From: JANMZR01 sp031383555
GTDB taxonomy: Bacteria > Bacteroidota > Bacteroidia > Cytophagales > Spirosomataceae
Reading direction: 5' to 3'
Length of the DNA stretch: 7,907 nt
NCBI GenBank assembly: GCA_031383555.1
Contig: JANMZR010000418.1
Span: forward strand, 1-7,907
Made by a program: the position numbers and the translations under genes. Below are positions 1 through 5,856 of the stretch, piece by piece. The notes beneath the pieces were generated by a model. The model had not been told where the DNA came from. It was given only the letters and a program-made list of their open reading frames with translations, and ran no database searches. Numbering within the stretch: the stretch's first letter is position 1; each line of letters opens with the position of its first letter.

Positions 1-1950
1 GATAATCCTGATTTTGCAAAAGCTGATTATGATGATTCGGATTGGGAAAGTATAGACCCTGCACGGACTATCCATCATTTGCCGCAAATAAGAAAAGAAA
101 ATATCGGTTGGTTTCGGCTCAAAATTCATATTGACAGTAGCCTATTGAACAAGTCATTAGGCTTTATTATCTATCAATCTATAGCTTCTGAAATTTATTT
201 GGACGGAAAACTTTTAAAGCAATTTGGCGTAGTCAGTTCAAATAAAGAGGAAATAAAAGCCATTTTGCCACTCAACGACCCTTTAGGTTTTCAGTTTGGC
301 AAACCCGACCAAGTGTTGGCGGTCCGATTTTCGGTGCAGCCTGATTTAGCTTATTTTACTAATTCTATCCCGCTCACTACTTTTAGGATTGGCATTAACG
401 ATGTATTAGGCATTGGTCAATTCAATCGAATAGAACCTGATTTGCCTATTTTACATGGCGTTTACATAGGGATATTTATTGTGCTGACCATTATCCATTT
501 CGGTTTTTTCCTTTTTTATAAAAAACAAAAATCAAATCTATTTTTCTCTTTAGCTACATTTTTAGCAGCTTTGGCTAATATTATGCACATGGAATTCAAC
601 ATGAGTCATGATGTAAGCTTCAAAAGTCATGTAAGTATAATTACGCATATTTTTTATCCTATATTGTTTAATCTTTTTTTACTAATAGCCGTTTATTTGC
701 TTTTCTCCAAATTGCGTAAAACCTACTTTTGGCTTCTAGTAGCGTATTCTATTGCCAGTATTTTTATATATCAAAGGGATTGGTTATTCGGAACTCTTGT
801 ACCTTTCTTATTGGTTACAATCGAAGCCATCAGAGTTGGCTATCAAGCGTACCATCAAAAATTTCATGATGCAGGTATCATCGTATTTGGATTTAGCTCT
901 TATTTAGTCTTTTTTATCTTATTTAAGCTTATTTCTAATGGGGTCATTGCCAACGAAGATATTGGATTGGGTGATAATTTTCAATTAGAGGCCTTATTAT
1001 ATCACATCTATGTAAACTGGCTGCCCCTTGTGCTTTCTATTTATTTTTTCCGCAATTTTGCTTTTACCAGTGGTATTTTAGAGAAAAAATTAGTAGAAGT
1101 CCAGCAACTTTCTGAAGAAAATCATCAAATCCTTGCGAACCAAAACGAAACACTTGAAAGACAAGTAGGAGAAAGAACTGCCGAATTAAGAGCCTCACAA
1201 GTCCAACTCATACAAAAAGAAAAGCTCGCCTCTTTGGGTGAACTCACCGCAGGCATTGCCCACGAGATTCAAAACCCTTTGAATTTTGTAAATAACTTCT
1301 CGGAGGTTTCAACAGAATTGGTTGCTGAAATGAAAGAAGAATTGGCAGTAGGCAACCAGCAATCGGCCAATGAAATTGCAGATGACCTAAAACAAAATCT
1401 GGAGAAAATCACCCTCCACGGTAAAAGAGCAAGCTCTATCGTAAAAGGTATGTTAGAGCATTCCAAAGCTAGTTCCGGAGAAAAAGAACTCACAGATATC
1501 AATGCATTGGCAGATGAATATTTAAGACTGGCATATCATGGGCTCAGAGCAAAAGATAAAGATTTTAATTCCGATTTTAAAACTGATTTTGACCCCAATC
1601 TGCCAAAAATAGCAGTCATTCCGCAGGATATTGGAAGGGTGCTTTTAAATTTGATAAACAATGCTTTCTGGGCAGTGAAAAATGTTGACAAACCTATGGT
1701 AGTGGTAAAAACAGAGCAATCAGATAATCAAATCATTATCAAAGTAATAGATAACGGTTCAGGCATGACTGACGAAGTAAAAGCGAAAATATTCCAACCC
1801 TTTTTCACCACCAAACCTACTGGACAAGGCACGGGTTTGGGGCTGAGCTTGGCTTATGATATCGTGACGAAAGGTCATGGGGGCACTATTGAGTGTGAAA
1901 GCGTGGAAGGTGTGGGGACGGAGTTTGTGGTGAAAATACCTATTGTCTGA
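1..1950 (+). CDS. 7TM-DISM sensor histidine kinase, 5'-partial (HK1)
   Basis: Membrane sensor kinase that would autophosphorylate on His and pass the phosphate to a response regulator not encoded here. The frame is open from base 1, so the start lies outside the window; the TTG at 79 falls inside a folded domain and is not a credible start. Residues count from base 1. About 1-115 resemble a galactose-binding-like jelly roll (DDSDWESI, GWFRLKI, EIYLDGKLLKQFG), the extracytoplasmic domain often found before 7TM-DISM. Seven hydrophobic segments follow near 153-174, 179-198, 216-236, 242-257, 261-281, 291-311 and 332-350. A charged coiled coil (about 355-405) leads to the H-box AHEIQNP with His421, N-box LLNLINNAF (548-556), G1 DNGSGM (Asp584), an FQPFFTTK F-box and G2 GQGTGLGLS (608-616). 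All catalytic motifs look intact. The last Val codon and TGA stop lie inside the following palindrome. Kinase assignment is secure; ligand unknown. Confidence 0.93.
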   Translation, partial: DNPDFAKADYDDSDWESIDPARTIHHLPQIRKENIGWFRLKIHIDSSLLNKSLGFIIYQSIASEIYLDGKLLKQFGVVSSNKEEIKAILPLNDPLGFQFGKPDQVLAVRFSVQPDLAYFTNSIPLTTFRIGINDVLGIGQFNRIEPDLPILHGVYIGIFIVLTIIHFGFFLFYKKQKSNLFFSLATFLAALANIMHMEFNMSHDVSFKSHVSIITHIFYPILFNLFLLIAVYLLFSKLRKTYFWLLVAYSIASIFIYQRDWLFGTLVPFLLVTIEAIRVGYQAYHQKFHDAGIIVFGFSSYLVFFILFKLISNGVIANEDIGLGDNFQLEALLYHIYVNWLPLVLSIYFFRNFAFTSGILEKKLVEVQQLSEENHQILANQNETLERQVGERTAELRASQVQLIQKEKLASLGELTAGIAHEIQNPLNFVNNFSEVSTELVAEMKEELAVGNQQSANEIADDLKQNLEKITLHGKRASSIVKGMLEHSKASSGEKELTDINALADEYLRLAYHGLRAKDKDFNSDFKTDFDPNLPKIAVIPQDIGRVLLNLINNAFWAVKNVDKPMVVVKTEQSDNQIIIKVIDNGSGMTDEVKAKIFQPFFTTKPTGQGTGLGLSLAYDIVTKGHGGTIECESVEGVGTEFVVKIPIV

Positions 1951-2050
1951 ATCACAGATTAAAGGGATTAAAAGATTACTCAGAAAATGAACAATAAAAT
2001 GCAAAAAAATCAGTGGAATCCATCAATCCTTTTAAATCCGTGATTCTGAC
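1945..2050. repeat. Imperfect palindromic intergenic repeat, copy 1 (overlaps HK1 stop)
   Basis: This 106-bp element starts GTCTGAATCACAGATT and ends ATCCGTGATTCTGAC. The reverse complement of the right end (GTCAGAATCACGGATT) matches the left end with two mismatches, and the similarity continues inward through GGATT and GATT..CACTGA-like blocks, so most of the element could fold into one long imperfect hairpin. Its first six bases, GTCTGA, are the last Val codon and stop of HK1. The same element recurs at 4131-4237 with about 80% identity by eye. I recall similar GAATCACAGATT palindromes as common dispersed repeats in Bacteroidota, but cannot check this here. No transposase is encoded in it, so any mobility would be in trans. 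As an RNA hairpin directly after a stop codon it might also end or stabilise the HK1 transcript. Confidence 0.85.
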
Positions 2051-2054
2051 TATT

Positions 2055-2150
2055 TATGATATTGTAACCAAAGGGCAAGGAGGGACGATTGAATGTGAGA
2101 GTGTGGAGGGTGTGGGGACGGAGTTTATTGTGAAACTGCCAACTGATTAA
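2055..2150 (+). pseudogene. Orphan C-terminal tail of a histidine kinase, copy 1
   Basis: These 96 nt encode 31 residues plus a TAA stop and align without gaps to the last 31 codons plus stop of HK1 (1855-1950), exactly 200 bp upstream. They begin YDIVTKGQGG and end EFIVKLPTD. By hand count 75 of 96 bases match, and 16 of the 21 differences are at third codon positions. The fragment holds only the strands after the G2 box and no kinase motif, so it cannot act as a kinase. There is no start codon at its 5' end; the frame runs back into the palindrome as far as a TAA at 1995-1997. It ends 12 bp before the HK2 start. It looks like the 3' end of a former or paralogous kinase gene separated from its body by the palindrome. 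Confidence 0.85.
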
Positions 2151-2162
2151 TAAAATATTTCT

Positions 2163-4136
2163 ATGAAAAATACTTCAGTTTTTCTCGTTTGTTTATTGAA
2201 AATAAGCCTTTCTTTTGGACAAAGCAATTTAAAATTAGATAGCCTAAAACAGGAGCTTTCCAAAGCTAATAATGACACAATGCGTGTGCTAATCTATGAA
2301 AAAATGTTATGGACAAGTACAAATAATTATGTTCAATTGGAATATGGTTTTAAAGGGTTTAATTTGGCAAAAAAAATTCGTTTCGACAAAGGAGCAATGT
2401 TGTGTGGAAACAGTGTTGGTTTTATTTTAGTTGAAATAGATTATTATAAAGCTGTTTCGATTCTTTCGGAAACTAAGCAAATCTGCGAAAGGAATCATAA
2501 TGAATATGAGTTATCAAGAACTCTCAGTTATCTTGGTTATGCCTACAATAAATTTGACTTTCAGAATTCGCTTAATTATTATAGACAAGCAAAAAAAATA
2601 ATGACAAGGTTAAATATACCTGAGAGTATCATTCCAATTAATACTGCAATGGGTTACTGTTTCAAAGATTGGGGTTCATTAGATTCGGCTTTAATTTATC
2701 TACAAAAAGGCTATGAATATGCTTTAAAAGTACAAAAACCAATTTCATCAAATACCTTTTATGTGCATTTTGGGGAAGTTTATTACAAGAAAAAACAACT
2801 CGACCTTGCAATGAATTACTTTCGTCGTTCAATTGATTCTTTGAGTCAATCAAATAATGAAAACGGACTAGATGGACAAGCATATAACGGTATTGCTTTG
2901 ATTTATCGAGATAGAAAACAACTTGATTCTGCAAAATTTTATGCAAAAAAAGCCCTTAAAATTCAACAAGAAAAAAATAGAACGGTTTATATTATCGAAT
3001 CTGCAAATTTGCTTTTTGAACTTTACCGAAACTCAAATCCTGCTGAGGCTCTCAGATACCACTTAATTGTCGCTGCCACAAAAGATAGCTTATTCAATCA
3101 AGAAAAAGCAAAACAGGTGGAAAAATTGGCTTATGAAGAGCGAGAACGTGAAGCTCGTACCCAACGAAGAATTGAAGCCCGTGAGACAGAAGTTCAAAAT
3201 AAAATTAAAATTTATATTTTATCTGGCATTTTGCTTGCTTTGGGCATATTCAGCTTTATACTTTACCGCAACAATAAAAATAAACAAAGAGCAAACACCC
3301 TGCTTCATACCCAAAAGGCAGAGATTGATTTACAACGTGAAAAAGCCGAAAAAGCTCTCGTTAAACTTAAAGCTACACAAAATCAACTCGTTCAAGCAGA
3401 AAAAATGGCCTCTTTGGGCGAACTTACTGCAGGAATAGCTCATGAAATTCAAAATCCGCTAAATTTTGTCAATAATTTTTCAGAAATGAGTGTAGAACTT
3501 GCGAAAGAACTTATTGAAGAAGTTGACAAAGAAGAAATGGATAAAGTTTTATTAAAAGAAATTTTATCTGACCTAACTCAAAACCAACAAAAAATCAATC
3601 ATCACGGCAAGAGAGCAAGTAGCATTGTAAAAGGGATGTTAGAGCACTCACGCACAAGCACAGGCGAAAAGGAATTGACCAATATTAATGCTTTGGCTGA
3701 TGAATATTTAAGACTTTCCTACCATGGTTTACGAGCTAAGGATAAAAGTTTCAATTCTGATTTTAAGACTGATTTTGATCCAGATTTACCAAAAATCAAC
3801 GTCATTCCGCAGGATATCGGACGGGTGCTGTTGAATCTGATTAATAATGCATTTTATGCCGTAAAATCTGTTGACAAGCCAATGGTTGTAGTTACAACCA
3901 AGAAAGATGATAATCAGCTTATTATTTCGGTGAAAGACAATGGATTTGGCATGACTCAAGAAGTAAAAGCCAAAGTCTTCCAACCCTTTTTCACCACCAA
4001 ACCCACTGGGCAAGGCACAGGTTTAGGGCTAAGTTTGGCTTATGATATTGTGACAAAAGGGCATGGGGGGACTATTGAGGTGGAAAGTGAAGAGGGTGAA
4101 GGAACGACGTTTATTGTTAAATTACCAATTGTCTGA
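2163..4136 (+). CDS. TPR-containing sensor histidine kinase (HK2)
   Basis: Complete 657-aa sensor kinase. The ATG start is supported by a signal peptide directly after it (MKNTSVFLVCLLKISLSFGQ). Residues about 55-310 are degenerate TPR helices (for example YYRQAKKIM, ALIYLQKGYEYA, AMNYFRRSID, SAKFYAKKALKIQ), expected to lie in the periplasm and bind protein or peptide partners. One membrane helix follows at about 349-369, then YRNN and a coiled coil to about 415. The transmitter has the H-box with His427, N-box LLNLINNAF (556-564), G1 DNGFGM (Asp592), FQPFFTTK and G2 GQGTGLGLS (616-624). All expected motifs are present. No receiver domain or regulator gene adjoins it. The start lies 12 bp after an orphan kinase tail, so its upstream region was rebuilt by the repeat; a native promoter is not obvious. 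As in HK1, the final Val codon and TGA belong to the following palindrome. Confidence 0.95.
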   Translation: MKNTSVFLVCLLKISLSFGQSNLKLDSLKQELSKANNDTMRVLIYEKMLWTSTNNYVQLEYGFKGFNLAKKIRFDKGAMLCGNSVGFILVEIDYYKAVSILSETKQICERNHNEYELSRTLSYLGYAYNKFDFQNSLNYYRQAKKIMTRLNIPESIIPINTAMGYCFKDWGSLDSALIYLQKGYEYALKVQKPISSNTFYVHFGEVYYKKKQLDLAMNYFRRSIDSLSQSNNENGLDGQAYNGIALIYRDRKQLDSAKFYAKKALKIQQEKNRTVYIIESANLLFELYRNSNPAEALRYHLIVAATKDSLFNQEKAKQVEKLAYEEREREARTQRRIEARETEVQNKIKIYILSGILLALGIFSFILYRNNKNKQRANTLLHTQKAEIDLQREKAEKALVKLKATQNQLVQAEKMASLGELTAGIAHEIQNPLNFVNNFSEMSVELAKELIEEVDKEEMDKVLLKEILSDLTQNQQKINHHGKRASSIVKGMLEHSRTSTGEKELTNINALADEYLRLSYHGLRAKDKSFNSDFKTDFDPDLPKINVIPQDIGRVLLNLINNAFYAVKSVDKPMVVVTTKKDDNQLIISVKDNGFGMTQEVKAKVFQPFFTTKPTGQGTGLGLSLAYDIVTKGHGGTIEVESEEGEGTTFIVKLPIV

Positions 4137-4237
4137 ATCACAGATTAATGAGATTAAATGATTGCACAGAATATGAATATCAAAAAGAAAATAAAATCAG
4201 TGAAATCCATAAATCCTTTTAAATCTGTGATTCAGAC
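4131..4237. repeat. Imperfect palindromic intergenic repeat, copy 2 (overlaps HK2 stop)
   Basis: This 107-bp element has perfect 16-bp terminal inverted repeats: GTCTGAATCACAGATT at the left and AATCTGTGATTCAGAC at the right. Inside these, weaker pairing continues (GATTAA/TTAAATC, GATT..CACAGA against TCAGTGAAATC). It is the same element as 1945-2050, placed at the same position in the host kinase gene: its first six bases are the Val codon and TGA of HK2. The terminal repeats are better preserved here than in copy 1. No coding capacity of its own is evident. A hairpin role as terminator or mRNA-stabilising structure is possible but not shown by the sequence; there is no clear U-tract after it. 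Confidence 0.87.
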
Positions 4238-4241
4238 TATG

Positions 4242-4337
4242 TATGATATTTTGACCAAAGGTCATGGCGGGACAATCGAGGTGGAAAGTGTGGAGGGTGT
4301 GGGAACGGAGTTTGTGGTGAAATTACTGATTTCATAA
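4242..4337 (+). pseudogene. Orphan C-terminal tail of a histidine kinase, copy 2
   Basis: These 96 nt encode 31 residues plus TAA and match the final 31 codons plus stop of HK2 (4041-4136), 201 bp upstream. By hand count 74 of 96 bases agree with HK2 and 76 of 96 with HK1. The fragment begins YDILTKGHGG and ends EFVVKLLIS. It starts at the same codon as the first orphan tail and joins the palindrome through a homologous junction. An ATG at 4239-4241 lies directly in frame before it, so a 32-aa peptide could in principle be translated, but nothing suggests a function. Its VEGVGTEF block is the HK1 type, whereas adjacent HK2 has EEGEGTTF, which argues against simple duplication of HK2's own tail. 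Confidence 0.83.
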
Positions 4338-4354
4338 ATTAAATTATTTTAAAC

Positions 4355-4391
4355 TTGGAGAAATATAGTATATTCACATAGATTTCTCCAA
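4355..4391. promoter_or_regulatory. Perfect 10-bp inverted repeat upstream of the ATPase gene
   Basis: TTGGAGAAAT at 4355-4364 is matched exactly by its reverse complement ATTTCTCCAA at 4382-4391, with a 17-bp AT-rich spacer. It ends 11 bp before the ATPase ATG, between the orphan kinase tail and the gene. It could be an operator or a 5'-UTR hairpin that controls the ATPase. TATATTCA at 4369-4376 vaguely resembles the Bacteroidota -7 element (TAnnTTTG), but no TTTG box sits at the usual distance, so I do not call a promoter. The repeat is certain; the function is a guess. Confidence 0.5.
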
Positions 4392-4402
4392 ATATAATAT
4401 TT

Positions 4403-5845
4403 ATGGCACAAACTATCATTGGGCGAGAAAAAGAAAAAAGAAATTTAGACAAAATCCTACAATCCAATCAAGCAGAATTTTTGGCTTTGTATGGCAGACG
4501 AAGGGTGGGCAAAACTTTCTTGATTCGTCAACATCTGCAAAAACATTTGGTTTTTGATATTTCGGGAACAAAAGGAGCAACAAAGGAGCAACAGCTTGAT
4601 AATTTTTTCCAAGAATATCTCATTCGCACCCAGCGAAAAAAGGAAATCATAATGCCACAATCGTGGCAGGAGGCATTTCGGTATTTGGCAAATTATTTGT
4701 TTGATTTGCCTCAAAATTCTACTAAAAAAGTGGTTTTCATAGACGAAATGCCGTGGTTGGACACGCCAAAATCTGGATTTATTTCTGCCCTTGAATTTTT
4801 CTGGAATCAGCACGTATCCAAAATGGACAATGTGCTGCTAATTGCTTGTGGATCGGCTTCGTCATGGATTCGGAAAAATCTTATCAATGCCCGTGGAGGC
4901 TTGTACAACCGTATTACGCAACGTATCAAGCTCATGCCGTTCAATTTACATGAAACCGAACAGTTTATTCAAAATTTGGGTGTATACTTGCCCCAATACC
5001 AAATATTGGAACTGTATATGGCTATGGGAGGGATTCCGTTTTATCTTAAAGAAATAAGTAAAGGCAAAAGTGCTACCCAACTTATAGATGAAATTTGTTT
5101 TTCACAACAGGGCTTGCTTTATGCCGAATATACCCAGTTGTATCATTCACTTTTCAGAAATGCCGAGCATCATATCGCCCTTATAGAAACCTTGGCTACC
5201 CACCCACAAGGCATGACCCGAACCGAACTTGCTCTTACTACTCGCTTAAGCGAAGGCTCGCTGTCCAGGGCTGTTGAAGACTTGGTTGAGTGCGATTTTA
5301 TTGCAAGTTTTCATCCATTTCTCAATAAAAAAAAGGAATCTGTTTATAAACTAACCGACTTATATTCATTGTTTTACCTTAAATTTATTGAACCAAACAA
5401 AAGGCTTGGAAACAAAGTTTGGGAGCAGTTATCTCAACAAAGCGCCTATACTGCTTGGAGTGGCTATGCCTTCGAAAATATTTGTATGATGCACCTCAAT
5501 CAGATAAAAGCGGCATTAGGAATCAGTGGGGTATTTACAAAGCATAGCTCATGGAAATTTAAAGGCAATGATACCCTGCCCGGAACCCAAATAGATATGC
5601 TTATTGATAGAGCCGACCAGATTATCCATTTGTGCGAAGCAAAGTTTACGAAAGAAAATTTTGCTATAAATAATACCTATTCAGCTCAATTACGACTCAA
5701 AAAAACAATTTTTAAGCAAGCCACCGAAACAAAAAAGGCTGTTTTTACCACACTACTCACCACTTATCCAGCCTTAAAAAACAAGTATTATTTAGAAGAA
5801 ATTGACAATGAAGTAACAATGGATAAATTATTTGAAATGGAATAA
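4403..5845 (+). CDS. AAA/STAND-like ATPase with C-terminal DUF234/PD-(D/E)xK-like domain
   Basis: A 480-aa soluble protein of the 'ATP-binding protein' group common in Bacteroidota and Archaea (ATPase_2 fold followed by DUF234). Walker A is GRRRVGKT (31-38) and Walker B is VVFIDEMPW with Asp114-Glu115. CGSASSWI (about 149-156) and YNRITQRIKLMPF resemble the sensor region of this family. Residues about 250-325 look like a winged helix (GMTRTELALTTRLSEGSLSRAVEDLV). The C-terminal part has GYAFE (Glu358), GTQIDMLID (Asp398) and CEAKF (Glu412, Lys414), arranged like a PD-(D/E)xK nuclease core. No membrane segment is seen. The biological role of this family is not well established; DNA-related or defence roles have been suggested only by its domains. 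It interrupts the series of kinases, has an inverted repeat before it, and ends 11 bp before HK3, so the two may be co-transcribed. No sign of truncation or frameshift. Confidence 0.9.
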   Translation: MAQTIIGREKEKRNLDKILQSNQAEFLALYGRRRVGKTFLIRQHLQKHLVFDISGTKGATKEQQLDNFFQEYLIRTQRKKEIIMPQSWQEAFRYLANYLFDLPQNSTKKVVFIDEMPWLDTPKSGFISALEFFWNQHVSKMDNVLLIACGSASSWIRKNLINARGGLYNRITQRIKLMPFNLHETEQFIQNLGVYLPQYQILELYMAMGGIPFYLKEISKGKSATQLIDEICFSQQGLLYAEYTQLYHSLFRNAEHHIALIETLATHPQGMTRTELALTTRLSEGSLSRAVEDLVECDFIASFHPFLNKKKESVYKLTDLYSLFYLKFIEPNKRLGNKVWEQLSQQSAYTAWSGYAFENICMMHLNQIKAALGISGVFTKHSSWKFKGNDTLPGTQIDMLIDRADQIIHLCEAKFTKENFAINNTYSAQLRLKKTIFKQATETKKAVFTTLLTTYPALKNKYYLEEIDNEVTMDKLFEME

Positions 5846-5856
5846 AAAAGAATGAT

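Noticed and set aside
79..81. TTG as the start codon of HK1
   Set aside because: The frame is open to base 1 and the residues before it (DDSDWESI) belong to the same jelly-roll-like domain, so the gene starts outside the window.
1269..2004. Antisense open frames of about 77-81 codons under HK1 (similar ones under HK2, the ATPase and HK3)
   Set aside because: They lie opposite strongly conserved kinase or ATPase motifs, lack leader signals and domain features, and recur only because the sense strand is conserved.
1945..2050. Classical REP/RAYT element assignment for the palindrome
   Set aside because: No transposase is in the window and no characteristic tetranucleotide foot was identified, so the family cannot be named from this sequence alone.
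1941..2054. TATT on both sides of palindrome copy 1 as a target-site duplication
   Set aside because: Copy 2 has AATT on the left and TATG on the right, so the match at copy 1 is probably chance in AT-rich DNA.
1945..2150. CRISPR or tandem-repeat array formed by the two palindromes
   Set aside because: Only two copies, 2.2 kb apart, with a whole gene between them and no spacers.
3067..3438. A 123-codon sense open frame within HK2
   Set aside because: It is a shifted-frame reading of the HK2 linker and membrane helix; the HK2 frame carries the recognisable motifs.
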